From Sipunculus nudus (Eukaryota; Annelida; Sipuncula; Golfingiida; Sipunculidae), in assembly GCA_026874595.1 (NCBI GenBank), contig CM049306.1, positions 31,637,019-31,701,018 on the forward strand: a DNA stretch of 64,000 nt, written 5' to 3'. Positions 39,798-52,984 of this stretch are shown here, in pieces; within the stretch, counting starts at the first letter, position 1; each line of letters begins with the position of its first letter. The notes beneath the pieces were generated by a model that saw only the letters and a list, made by a program, of their open reading frames with translations, made no database searches and had not been told where the DNA came from. The position numbers were made by a program, and so were the translations under genes.

Positions 39798-40974
39798 AAA
39801 GGTATTATCCGAATATTCACCCGTGAACCGAGAAAAATGTTATTCTAAACTGAGACAGTGAGCTTACAAGTCTGTAGACTGTTAGAGGATTTGATGTGTG
39901 GTGGATTCGGTCGTAGTTCCAGTCGTAGACTGTATTGTAGACGTAGCGATTTAAGATAATTTTGTTTATCCTCTTTTAAGAGGATTATCTTGATTTTATC
40001 GGTGTAGTGCCTCTATCGACAGGATGTACTTGGCTTGTCAGTAGAGTAGCTTATGGGATGATATATATTTTCAATTAGAAAACTCACCTGAACCAACGTC
40101 AGCATATAACTACAGAGAATAAAATGTCGGAGTTAAAGAGGTAGTCACGGGCTTTACAGGAAGGTACACCCTATAGTGATTTATTTAAATACAGGAAACT
40201 TGTTAAGTGTTGTGGGACTTGCAGCTAAGACTCCATACCACTGGCTTTGTGTAGACAGGAAATAAGTAGATTTCAACTAGCCCTATTAGAATGACATGTA
40301 TTGAGTGTTAGGAGAGAAGTGAAGTGTATACCTGAGGAATACAGAAAATCTCTGGAGGCAGGATTTAGAAATTGGTTTAGGGTAGAGTTTTTTGCCTCTA
40401 AGATTCTAGATATCTTTAAGATCGGGAAATACGACCAAGAAACAGCCTTGTTTTTTTTCTCATGACATACATTATGGAAGGAGTCATTATTGGTTATGAT
40501 TTATGTGGTAAATCCAGAAAGGGTTTTTGAGACCGTTCCTTAGGAGGGATTTAATTTAGGTAAAACTTAATAAGATTGAAATTGACAGGTTGAGTGATGA
40601 AACCATACGCAAGACCGAAGGAGGTTTTACCCCAGTACATTCCTAGATATTGAACCAGCTTGACCAAACGACAACGACTAACGACTTTAATGTAGCAGGG
40701 ACCCATACCATCGTAACTCCGTCATAATCCTTGTTCGTTATCTTCGATTTGGAAAGGCGTTAATTGTACAAAATTAAGGTGAAAAAGTGCGTGGATAATG
40801 GAATCGTTTGGGAAAGTCTATATTTTTACTGTGATCAGTATCATTTGAAAAGCGTTACAGATAGTTACGGAGGTTCATTTCAATTCTTTGATTATTTCAT
40901 TTCGATCTAAATTTGGAAAAATCTTTAAAAAACATAATCTCCTGGCAACTGGTGGCAAGCTAGATTGTAATTTA

Positions 40975-41400
40975 CCGTATTTTCTTGATTGCTCCGCCTT
41001 AAATAGTCCCCGGCCTTGTACAGTGGCCGGGGAAAAACATTGTCTTAGATAAAAAAACAAACAAAAAAGGCCGGACTTACATAGACGCAAGTCTTGTTCA
41101 GACGCCCGGAAGTAAGAGTATTTTTCGTGTTTAGGGCAGATGGCTCTTCCTGTCACTACAAAAGGTGCATGTCAAATTGACCCGTGCAACTGACCGGAGA
41201 TTGTTGTGTGGAATTCGGTTTGATTGTGTTGACAATATGTTAAATTCCCCTTTAAATTTATCTTTTTTTTTGTCTTATGTGCATGCCTTTCTGTTTCCTT
41301 AAGGGACACCAAATATTCCCAATTAGTCCTTTATAATTAAAACCGATCACCGGTTAAGAAGGCAAATCGCTTCCCTTTCATTTTGAAGTATTTCCTTTTT
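40975..41400. repeat. Dispersed repeat beginning TACCGTATTTTCTTGATT
   Basis: Shares 'GTGCATGTCAAATTGACC', 'GAGATTGTTGTGTG' and 'CAAATATTCC' in order with 61148-61290. Its left-end motif appears inverted at the right end of the 61-62 kb copy. Confidence 0.55.
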
Positions 41401-42262
41401 AATGACAACCAATACATTCGGTGGAATATTCCTTGCAGTAAATGTCACCAGTATATACCAGGATGGAAACGCTTGAATTCGCCGTCTCAAGCTGAATCAG
41501 TTTTATTTCAGCACTTGACATTTTAAAGCGTATGATATGGTATAGGCCTGTAGAAACACAACACTTCTGAACGTGAATCGACAAAAAACTGTTGAAGAAG
41601 CACGACTGCTGAGTGTCCTGTTTAATGATCAGCTTAAAACATCAAAACATAATGATATATAAATGAAACACTGAAGTAAACGTTACCTGTTTTTTTTTCT
41701 GTTTCCCATATAACTAAGGTGCTTGGTGTATATGATTAAAAAGCATTGAAGTATAAATAACCTGTTTGATCTGTTTCAAGGATATCTTCGAAGGTCTTCT
41801 ATGTGAATTTAAATCAATTTATATTCATAATTCGTACATAACTCCTCACAGTAGAGTAAACGCTAACTCGTGTTGTACGTGGATAGTCATCAATCTTGTG
41901 ACCAAAACATGGCCTTCCATGTATTCAGGAACTGGTCATGTGAGACGCAAGAATTGGTGCAATATTCAGGTCAGTCATCCTAGCTTCTAAGGGATAACAT
42001 TAATAGATGTGCATGGCTTAATTAGAGTTAATAATGACCATTTGTTCAGACACGATTGCTCTACAGGTTGAAAATATAATTTTCTTTTTACTGCCCTGAT
42101 ATAAGTTTGACAAGTGTTTGGTCAAAAGTATCCGATATGTGAGACTTACGAAATAATCAACTTCAACCGACAGCTCCTGCAATGCTTTCACAGGCGGTCT
42201 AAACCAAATTATATTATCTTTTAGACATTTAGATAGTGACAGTTACTATTAAATCCATAGGT

Positions 42263-42265
<3 letters not shown>

Positions 42266-42304
<39 letters not shown>
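42266..42304. repeat. (TA)n microsatellite
   Basis: About 39 bp of AT dinucleotides between two near-identical TTCTGAAA words. Confidence 0.9.
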
Positions 42305-42305
<1 letters not shown>

Positions 42306-43280
42306 TGAAATTCTGAAAAATGAAAAGAATAAATTTTGATAGAGAAGTTTGCTATATCCAGTGCTCGGGATTGCATGATGTTTAACAAATTGTCTGTTAC
42401 CTATGATACCACGTAGTGTACGTGGAACTTAAATACATAATTACATTCATCAACGGCTGTTCGCTCCTTACCTGCACCGCAAAGGATCCCTTTCACCGAT
42501 CCGTACTAAAATTTAACAGTTTCGTACCTGGCACGTTAAAGCCCTCCACTTAAGTTCATGCGAAACAGTTTACGTGTTTGCATAATAAAGCTAACAGTTC
42601 AACAAACCCACAGACATACACTGGTCTAAGAAAATTACCTCCTTACCGGATGTAACGTAACATTAATGTGGTATCTAACTCAGATATTAAGAAGCACAAC
42701 CGGAGTTATAAGAACAAGCACATTATTGTCTGATGATCACGAGCCCTGTATGCTGTGTACAGCACTTGCGTCATGCTAGCGATGTGTTTTTCCCTGCATC
42801 AAGTTGGCTTCCCTGTGCGCCGTCTGCGGTTGTTACTTAATATCACACTGGTGCGACGTGTTTTGAATTTCTGACGGCAATTTCTGGTACGTGACCTTCT
42901 TTATCTCATTATTGTTGTTGTTGTTATGTAGGGGTGTCGTTGATTTAGTTCTGATGGCCTCCACGGGACACCCATCTGTCTTTTTATTGAGGCTTTATTG
43001 TACAGCGGTGTTCATCCAGCGTGCCCCAGTTGTACGGTTTGCTGAAACCATTGCGCAGGTATAACATGAACGAGTCCACGGGAACCGACCTAACTGGCTG
43101 AGGCTAATTATTTATAATATTAAGGTCGTTCTTTTTCACTTTTTGATATGTAATCCTATTAACGTTATAACAAATCAAATAAATAATATTATATTTATAT
43201 TTCAGCTATATTTACTGCCAATTTACCACCATGTACTTTTTTTCTCACTGGTGCTTGACATGCCTTTTATAAGTTAGTCT

Positions 43281-43879
43281 CTCACTGGGCTGCGACAGCT
43301 TGCGACTAGTTGAAAACACAACAATTGCGAGATGATACGCGAATTAGCGACAATTTTCACTTGCAATCACACTGAATTATATTTACGACATGTTTGCGAA
43401 CATCGTTCGAGTGTTTGGCCAAAAATTCGGCTGGAGTTCGTATACCCGTCGTGCGAATGTCGTGCGATGATCACAAGACATTCCACACGACTTTTGTGAA
43501 AGATTCGCACGACTATTGGCGACCACAATGTCAGATTCTCTTTTTTATCTCCAAATATTCGCAATGTAGTGCATAGGTCGCAAACCCCTCTCAAAGTTGT
43601 CTCTCAGTTCTCGCAATTTCTGACTCGCAGAAACTGACTTGAGAATAGTTCGAGACATGTTTGAAACGGGTTTGAGACACAAGCGCCGCCTCTGCGACTA
43701 TTTTGCGAGGAATTTTGTTTTGAGAATTCTTTGAACATGTTCAAAATTTGTGCGACATGTCAGCGACACTTTGCGAATCACGCGAGGAAATTGAGAACCG
43801 CCGCGAATGTTCTAAGACACTTTTGAGACTCTCGCGAATGAATTCGCAATTTGTCGTAAAGCTGTCGCAGCCCAGTGAG
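43281..43879. mobile_element. 599-bp element with perfect 21-bp terminal inverted repeats
   Basis: Positions 43281-43301 (CTCACTGGGCTGCGACAGC plus TT) are the exact reverse complement of 43859-43879, and similarity continues weakly inward (CGACTAG against CGACAAAT). The interior is packed with GCGA, TCGCA and GAGAC words and is much richer in CpG than its flanks. No ORF. This is a non-autonomous DNA transposon by structure; the superfamily cannot be named because no clear target duplication is visible. Confidence 0.8.
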
Positions 43880-43983
43880 ATTACAGGCTTTACCACCTCG
43901 CTATAATGAAGCACATATTTTTTTAAATTTTTATTACCTGTATTGACACTTAAGACCTCTTACTGTCCACATTGATCAAAATT

Positions 43984-44329
43984 AAAAGAAAAAGAAAAAT
44001 GTATGGTTCTCAGGCACCGCCCTCGTCAAAGTTAACCCCGCATAAAAATATTTTTATTTTTATTTTTAATAGAAACCTACCAATTTGAGCTCCAGCCGCT
44101 CAAACATGTCTTACTAGGAGATAAACTAATGCCATTTTGATTAAATTTACTTTCTATGTATTGTTTTTACTTGTTGAGCAAAAAAATTATGTTATTATCC
44201 TGCTTTTTCCTGATCATATGACATTTGTATCGAAAAAATAAAGTAAAAAAAATAAATAAATAATAAAAAATCACCCGCCCGCATCGATTTCTGTGTGCCT
44301 GAGAACCAAACCTCAATTTTTGGGCCTAG
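43984..44329. mobile_element. MITE copy 4
   Basis: TATGGTTCTCAGGCACCGCC at the left and GTGCCTGAGAACCAAACC...TTGGGCCTA at the right, in the same orientation as copy 1. Begins about 100 bp after the 599-bp element. Confidence 0.72.
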
Positions 44330-46309
44330 TGCTAACATCTCTGGCATATGTGATTTTTTTCAGAATCTGACTGACGTTTCATGACGCAGACACATCATGA
44401 GTTCATCTGAATGTAAGTGAACGTTTTCTCCTTAGGAACATTTTATCTGTATTTGGTATGTTCACAGTTCTTTAATATGAAATGGAAGATTCTCAGATCA
44501 GTTTTCACTTGACACGTCTTGCTTATATTTGTTTATATTGTTAGAGTGCCCCATCAGGGGAATTCAGTATAATTACAACATAATAACCTGACACATCTTT
44601 CAGAGTACATATATCGCCACCAAGGCCCAATATACATTGTCCTACTTTTCCACTTGCAGTGAAGACGCAGACACACCACAAGAATAAAGTATGTGAAATA
44701 AATATATTTTATATAGCATCCCACTCGTATATAACCTTAAATTATTACACTTGATGATAGAAAACCCTATATTGAACAAAAATTCAAATTCATGCCTTCA
44801 TGGTGGGATCCGCCATAGCGATTGAGTGTCTTCCGAAACTCATATAGGCGAAAACTAAAGTAAACAAAGCTCCGTAATGAAGACTAATAGGTTCTGTCCA
44901 GTTAAAATACCACTTAACTAAAAAAACATCAGCGAGCATCGAAAAAGCAGACCCTCTTTGGTCGCCAAAACCGTTTAGGTGATGGCCGCATTGATCCTCT
45001 CGATGTTGAGTTCAAATCTTGATATTTTATTTATGGTGTGGATATTTTCCATTTTGGCCTACAATTCATCTGCAGGTCTCCAGGTCTTGTAGGTCAACGT
45101 ATTATACAATGTATCCCTTTCGATCGGGGATGATTATCAGAGCAGGCATTTTCTGGTTTGAAACGTACCCTGTTCCTCCCTCACTTCTTGGTATAGGACA
45201 CTTCGGACCTTTTCCTGTATAATTAAGAATGTATCATAGTTTGCTCACACGGGTGCACAGCAGCCAGCTCCCACAGCTCACCATGTGTCTTTAATTTCTT
45301 TGATAATATTTTAAAGAAGGCCTCCATTTTATTTCTTCCCCGTTTTATTATAGAAGACCTTCAGCTTGTCACAGGCCTGTCAGTGCCATTATGGGCCATA
45401 TTGCATCAGGTTTATATTGCTTCACGGACGTCACTATCCGGGCAGAGGCGATGCAGTACTTGATAATATTGGTATCTCTCATAAGATCTTCTTTGACTTA
45501 GGGCACAAGTCTCTAAATAAAACGGTGTCTTCGTTTTCCGTACCAGTACTGTCTCTCTAAGTTTACCAAGGTCCTTCGCCTTGAGTCGTTTTACAGGCAT
45601 ACTGGTGCTGGTTGATGTTATAGGTGAGGTTGTGAAAACCGCTCCTATTGTTTTTTCTCAACTGCTATATGTGCATATGAGACGAATTGATCAACAATTT
45701 TACTCTTGCCTATGATATATTCTGACATAAGATTTTGTCACAGCCATTTACTCTTCGATTCTATGTTTATTTTTCTGCGCTCGTTTTCTCTATTAAAGCG
45801 CCCAGCACTTTAACCCCTTCGATTCTAACTAACAGGTAGTTGAATTGGTTTCTTCTGTTTCTTCTCAACATAACCTTCATTGAGAAGAGCACGTCCTTTA
45901 CCTTTGTTAGGAAAGGTTTTGTGAACTTTTTCTTTTCCTTAGATAAAGACTATGAAATATTTTTTTTATATTGCTGCATTTGTGGGCTTTTACATCTTTA
46001 CAATGGTCATTTTCACCTCAAGCTTCGCAAGAACAAGAGTGGCTACGGGTCAGCACGACGGAATACCCAAGCATTTACAAACCCTTCACCGTCTAGTCAA
46101 TCTGAGACTCTGTAGCGTGACAGATACTTGTGTTTTATCCTTTTTATTTTAAGGATAGGTCCATTGCCACGTAGTGGCTATATGTCTGTTGAATGAGAAT
46201 CAAGCTAACCGAACGATACGAATGATATATTACTTTAGGTTTACTGGATGTCAGTTCTCATATGAACGGTTTTAGGTTCCAAAAACATTTCTTCATCATA
46301 TCATTCAGC

Positions 46310-46385
46310 CACATGTGGGTTTAAAACCAAGAAACTTCTGTTCTGAAGGCCAAAGCCTCAACCACAAAACTACACCGTACCCTGG
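46310..46385 (-). mobile_element. Second tRNA-derived SINE fragment
   Basis: The reverse strand reads GGTGTAGTTTTGTGGTTGAGG then, after about 30 bp, GGTTTTAAACCC. These are degenerate A and B boxes with the same layout as the copy at 34740-34968. Confidence 0.5.
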
Positions 46386-47655
46386 TCTATGTTACCTTTA
46401 AGATTCTATGATGTGTAAAAAGAGTTATAAAATAAAGCTGATCGTTCCGTAAAAACACGTCGAACAAGAATTCTGCATTTCCCTGAATCTACACGATTCC
46501 TTCCTATACCATGACAAACTTCTATGTGGTTTCCTTGTCTCAACGTTAAAGTCTCCAATTACCATTTTGATTTCTCGCCTTGGTGATATATCAGGCAGAC
46601 ATGGTTATAGAATTCCTCTTTGATTTGCCTTTCCAAAATAGCTCTGTATGGAAATTGATAATTGTCTTGACTGTTGAACATGAAATTGAACCCATAGCAC
46701 TGAGAGATTGATCCGAATATTAGTTGTCGTGACAGGAATCGATACCGCAACATTACTACTATATTTATAATATTTTTAGACCAGACGGTTCTTCTTTTGG
46801 GACTGATCTGTCCGTCATCGGTCTTAATTTAATGGGCCACGTACCCACATGTTACGCTGGCGTCATTTCTAATAAATAGGAAATGGAAAATGGAAATAAC
46901 CCCTTAGGACACACTTGTCATCGTTACTAGCACTTCAAGCATTTCCAAGGCATGGCCACAGAGAAATTACCTGGCGATTTGTGCCACCGTTAGTTATGAT
47001 ATAAATTGCATTAACAGTATTTTGAACCATGTATGTTGTATAAATAATCTTTTTTCGTGGCTAAGCTGAAGCATTTACCGCTGAATTCATTATAGTTCAT
47101 CACATGATGTATTTGTAACTCCCACAGCTGAGATTATTAAATTTACGCCCGATGGGAAATTAACACGATGTTTAAACATATCAATATTTTCGATAATATG
47201 TTATGAACAATCGATCGCCATACCTGTACTGCCATCAAGCTCTATCTGGCATTATATGTGTTTCGGAGATGAAGCAGAGGAAAACGACTGGAAATCATGT
47301 CACGCGTCCAGAGATTCACTTTAAATGTTACTTTTCGAGACTGGGCAAAGACCCACCCATACATGCACACAGGTCAGAGTATATAAGTAGTGCACACATT
47401 AAGTATATTTGTCCATTGTGTTATAGTACTACGTAAGAGCACAAACCCACACACTTATTAAAGTCAGTATGATATGTTCCCAAGGTACAAAACGAAATGG
47501 CCATCTGTACATTGCTGAACACATAATCAATCCCCTTCAGATTATAAGTCAGATCAATTTAATTTAATGGAAAAGGATGTATAACATGTTGCCTGCATGT
47601 GTTATGTAAACCATGCTGTTAACATGTACTTTCAAATTACGTTAAATACATTATA

Positions 47656-47656
<1 letters not shown>

Positions 47657-47697
<41 letters not shown>

Positions 47698-47716
47698 AAT
47701 ATATATATATATATAA
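47657..47716. repeat. (TA)n tracts just upstream of amidase C first visible exon
   Basis: Two TA runs separated by TATAAACAAT, ending about 80 bp before the splice acceptor at 47796-47797. Confidence 0.9.
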
Positions 47717-48607
47717 ACAAAAAGACACAAATAACAATTGGTTTACACATATGGAAAATATGTACTCCCACATAAGCCAATAGGTGTCTATATTCAGCAT
47801 TGTATCGGTCCCCTGCTGTACAGAAGCCTACACTGAAACAACTCGAGGATATCTCAGCAAAACTGGGGTTTGAAATCAAAGAGGAAGAACTGAGGTCTTA
47901 TCAAGGTCAGTAAACATAGAGCTCAGTACATTGACTGAATGACCCAAAATGATGTTTGGGTATGCAGAGAAGCATGGTTCCAATTTTGTGAAACATTAAG
48001 GTGTATTCTTTCAACAAAGTGATAAATACTGAATTATATGAAAATTTATTTAATTATTGAACTCGAAAATTACTACTCACAGTCACTTGCACTCTTCTAT
48101 ATCTCCAACAGTTAACATGTAAAGAGCTCTTATCTTGTGATTGGTCCTGCGATCAAATATATGATAAGACTGTACGGAACTATTGTAAATTGTATGTATA
48201 AACAATATTGTATATTGTCTAGACACTCATACAGGCGAGGCATAAGACTAAACGTTATGTTATGAATGCTTTTTTTGCACCTATAGAGTGCGGTTCGTAG
48301 CCGTGTATTTATGATACGCTGGTAATGCCATCAACAGACGGCAACCTGATATCCCACACATGTTTATATCATTAGTCTAAGCGGGCCCATACCCAGTAGA
48401 AAAAAAAAAACCTTTGCCAAGGCCTTACGTCCTGGGTTAGAAATGTATCAAAAACAGGGCTAGTACTATGAACCAATTAAACTCAATGTCGTCATAATAA
48501 TGTAAACTCGTCCCGGCATCTTTGCCGTCCGTCTCTCCGAAACGATGTTAACGCGATAACATGAAAAAAATTGAGTTAAAATAACACTGCAACATGCTAA
48601 TATGTAA

Positions 48608-48608
<1 letters not shown>

Positions 48609-48658
<50 letters not shown>
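48609..48658. repeat. (TA)n microsatellite in amidase C intron 1
   Basis: About 50 bp of TA, 80 bp before the acceptor at 48738-48739. Confidence 0.95.
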
Positions 48659-48659
<1 letters not shown>

Positions 48660-48739
48660 TTATTTTTCACTTATTTTTATTTCCTAATGTCCAACTTGTA
48701 AAATGTTCATATGATGTAATATTTTAAATTTTGTTTTAG

Positions 48740-48870
48740 AATTCATTGGAAATGCCGTCGCTGGCATTACGGAGCTGGAAAAATACCCGGAGCCCCTACC
48801 TGAAGTGAATTAAGTATCCTCATACACCAGGACGGAGACCCCACCCAGAGGAAACCCCCTATAATGCATG
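48740..48870 (+). pseudogene. Amidase C exon 2 with 4-bp insertion
   Basis: Encodes [20 protein letters not shown] then EVN and a TAA stop. Copy A reads GAA GTG AAG TAT here, while copy C has four extra bases (net TTAA) that shift the frame. Apart from this, positions from 48761 onward are nearly identical to 1-106. Confidence 0.85.
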
Positions 48871-51800
48871 GTGTGCTGTCTATCTATTCGGGTTAACTGT
48901 TAAATAATGCAAATGTTTTTCTTCCCTAAAATTAAAAATCTTATTTCGATCAACTTATATGTCTCATTTGATACACTGACTGATCACAGAGATATGCTCC
49001 TTATGTATGCCTTTACAAATGACCAAGCAATCAGTTTATTGGTCTACGAAACGTCTAAAAATCGTTTATTGTTCATTTTCATATATGTGTGTTAACTACT
49101 TGGTAATTTTCATACATACCTTGTCACAAAAATGGGTTCTTTTCTTAATTGTGTTTACTACTAGGTGTTTGTTATACATACCTTGTCAGAAAAATGGGTT
49201 CTTTTCAATTAAGTTCATCAAAAAGGAAAAAGAAATAGCATTTTAACAAACCTCTTAACCAAACGTGGGGTGTAAACACAATCCAATGTAAACCCTGAAA
49301 GAACCATCATATTTCGAACCCTGTTTTGCTTGTCATTTGGAGATAAGACTCGATTGACATCTTGGACTATGATCTGTAGCCGTCTTTTGAGCTTGAGTAC
49401 TGCTTATCCTGACAAGCTGGGCTTGCTTATTGACACTTAAACAATGCGAGCCAAGGTAGCCAGATGGTCTATTTACTACTTGACATTGGCGTCTGAGTGT
49501 GACACGTACAGACTTGATATTTTGCATTAAATCCACTGTTTACAGATGGTAGATGGATGAGAGTAAACCAAGAGGAAGGGAACAGAAGCATCATGATATT
49601 GATTCGTGCTTCACAACTGTCACTTGCATTCACATTTCAGTTAATGAACGAGACCAAAATAATTCCACCAAACAGGTCTTGCTTATCTTCAGAGTGTTCT
49701 TTTTCACAAACTAATAGGGATAAAGCTATCCAATTATGCACATATGTATTAAATTAAAACGTGATTTTAAAACAAGTTCCTTTTTCTTTTTTCCATATCT
49801 TTTTTATAAAGCTTCTTCTTCATATTTGATTGGAACAGAGGGGTGCACTGTTAAATTTATAATTATATTTGCTAATTTAAAGAGTCTTTTTTCATTTTAA
49901 GCAACAACTGACTGTATATAATTGTAATTTTTCGCATCTCATATTGTATAAAACTGTTAGCCGGCAATGCTTATTGTCTGACCAGGCTTCTATGCATTAA
50001 TACGTTATGTAAATATATTTAATAATAAATAAGATATCGAAAATAAATGCACCTTTATAAGTATATAGTATAAATTTACTCTCCTTGTTTTTTTTCGGTA
50101 CAGTTTGTAAAGGTCTCTCCTCTGAGTTCTTTTTATTAAGATAACAGTCACTTTATTATTACGGCCAAAATGGAATTAAGATAAATTAAACATATTTAAG
50201 TTATCTAACTTAAAGATTCTTTGTATGTGGAATCAAAGGTACATCAAGACAAACATTCCCGGTGCAGCTGAGGGCAAGCTCAAGGGCAAAGGAATTGCTG
50301 TAAAGGACAACATGGCGGTCGCAGGTGTTCCATGGAGTGTCGGGTCCAAGTTACTTGAAGGATACATCCCTGAGTTTGATGCAACTGTTGTGACGCGGGT
50401 ACTGGATGAAGGCAGGATTAACTTATCATTCATCCATCAGGTGGTTTGGTATATCCTAACCCCTTAGAATGTTTCCCTCTCCGTAACTCAAACAGTCATG
50501 AAAGGAGTTTCATGATATTTAGGGAAACACCAAGGGAACAACCATTGAATTTAGAAGGTTTTTCCTATTTATTTCTTTTCAATCAAAACAAGTATAAACG
50601 TACTTCTAAATGATGAAAAGGGATTACAAATGAAACAATAACGTTTTTTGAGGTAACTAGTCCGTATCGAAAACAAGTAGTTCCCAAAAACAAAAATATG
50701 TCTATTTGACAGGTTGCATCATTATGGGCAAAGCTTCAGTTGAAGACTTCTGTATTTCTGTAAATTCATTCACTTCCTCTTTTGGGCCGGTCTTGAACTT
50801 CTACGACAAAACTCGGAGTTCCGGCGGCTCTACTTCCGGGTGCGCAGTACTGGTGAGAAAATTTGTAACAAGAAATATAAAAAGTGACTGATTAACCTTG
50901 ATTTTATTAGTATTGTTTATAAATAAATACAAAAAATACTCTTGTACAGAGACGACTGTTAGCCGACTGTTATCTTATTTGTCTCTCTGAATATTTTCTA
51001 ATTTTGAACTTTTTCTTTTTGAAAACGAAGACTTAAACCACACCGTCAAGACTTATTGTTCGGTTTTATAACTTAAATGATATTTAATATGTATGTGTGA
51101 AATCAGGAAAATCAGCTATAATATTCTCCAAATCTGGTAATAAGTATTACTTTGAAAAAATTAAAAAAAAAGACTTAACCGGTGTTTAACTGATATATCA
51201 CAATGTATGTATGTTTATAAAACCATAGAGACAATTTCCTTTGAATGACCTTGCATGCAGTCTTATTACATTATGAGCTTTCACTTTTATTTTCTCATTA
51301 TAACAATATAAACATTTCAACACCGCATGTGTTTGTTGCGTCTATCTGACCATAGAATACATCATTATAATCTGTTTGAGCAGTTTCTAAATATGAAATT
51401 TACTTCACGGTAAGATATGCGAATTCTGCTAATCATATGTACCTTACTACTTAGCTTGCCAGTGGTGAGGTAGACCTGGCCCTCGGCGGGGACACCGGCG
51501 GGTCAATCCGAGTGCCTTCCAGCTGGAGTGGAATTGTGGGATTGAAACCAACCTTTGGATTGGTGCCTTTGACAGGAAGTATGCTTATTGAACCAATGCT
51601 TGATCACCTGGGGCCCATGGCTCGCACTGTTCAAGACTGTGCACTTCTACTGGAGGTAGGAAAATTCCTCAATAAGTTTTTTCAAGAGTACATCTTCTTA
51701 GCCTGTCAGTAATGTTGTTTAACAGTAATTTTTCGTGAATATGATTAAAAATGCGATCGGTATTAATCTTCCAGAATAATATGAACTTAACAATCCGCGA

Positions 51801-52157
51801 TTTGAGTTTCATTAATTTCGTTGGCTGCTAAGACCTGACTGAAAGACCCGCCTTGCCCGGCCTAATAAGTGGTTTTATTAATAGCCAGATAACATCCATA
51901 CAGCAAAGCACTACGACTATTGTTATTTAATAGTGAAATAGAGAAACAATGGAATAACATTTCTTCTACTGTTTCAGTAATTTGTTTGTATCATAAAATA
52001 GTTTGACGGTGTCCACAAACACACATATAAGTAAACGCTCCTCTAATGTCAATTACTTGTACTTATTGTCAAATCATTAGGATTTGAATGGTCTGTGATT
52101 CTCATGCAAGCAGGTACAGTAGACACCGGGCCTGGGTGACACAAATATAAAAATAAA

Positions 52158-52905
52158 ACTAGAATACGGGTAGTCGACAAGCGACTACGTGTATCCGCCG
52201 AAACCAGAGTGGGACGGGTGAAGTGAGGAATGGATTGAGTGGCAAGGGGAAATAGAGATAGGTGTGTTGCACATTAGCATGGACGTCTGTAGCCGAAATG
52301 TGTATGTAGGTGGCGCCACCTGCCACAAAATCCAGAAAGTTATCCAAGTTGTATACAATTGCAAATTTTCATGAAGATAAGTCAAACAACTGCCGCGATA
52401 TGAGTGATTTTATCCCACGGCAGACAAACAGACGGATGCTGTGCATAAATGATTAGAGGGTGGCGCCACCAGTGTTGCGTATGATAAAGAACTATGTGAG
52501 ATCTATACACATGCAAACTTTCAGGAAGATACCTCAAACAAGTCCTGAGATATGAGCCTGGATGTCTGCAGCCTGAACGTGAAAGAAGGTGGCGCCACCT
52601 GCCACAGAATCGAGAAAGCTATCCAAGATGTATATACATGCAAAATTCTATGCAGATAGGTCAAACCACTGCCGAAATATGAGTGACTTTATCCCATGGC
52701 AGACAAACAGACGGAAGCTGTGCAAAAATGGTTGCAGGTGGCGCCACCATTTTTATGTATGTTATAAAGCTATCCGAGGGTTACATTTTCGCAAAGATTT
52801 AGCCTGATCGGTCAAGCTGTTCCCGATATAGCAGTTAACATGTGACCCGATCATAAATCCGAATTTTAACAAGTGACCCTTGGGTCATTACGCTCAGCTG
52901 ACTTG
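52158..52905 (+). repeat. Composite repeat element R2 in amidase C intron 5
   Basis: Head with GTAGTCGACAAGCGAC and GAATGGATTGAGTGG, then exact GGTGGCGCCACC at 52309, 52459, 52588 and 52737. The segments between alternate as two types, giving a superunit of about 280 bp. Each carries 'CAAATTTTCATGAAGATA' or 'GCAAACTTTCAGGAAGATA' and 'GAGATATGAG'-like phrases. Ends around GGGTCATTACGCTCAGCTGA near 52881-52900. Confidence 0.75.
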
Positions 52906-52984
52906 GAAAACATTCGCAAAAGGAAATTTTATCATCTGAATGGTAGTATATACCCATTCAACTGAAGCATCAAACAGATTAACC

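Larger units (their letters stand above)
38900..47797. other. Intergenic region between P450 5' end and amidase C
   Basis: Holds two MITE copies, the 599-bp element, the 40975 repeat, a SINE fragment and microsatellites. The rest (39800-40970, 41400-43280, 44330-46300, 46390-47650) shows no gene. A direct repeat of about 45 bp (GATCAAATTCAGTGTGAGAG) at 38941 and 39013 may lie in the P450 upstream region. Confidence 0.5.

Noticed and set aside
48808-48815. TTAA insertion as a piggyBac footprint
   Set aside because: The matching site in copy A has no TTAA target and piggyBac excision is normally precise, so a plain 4-bp insertion is simpler.
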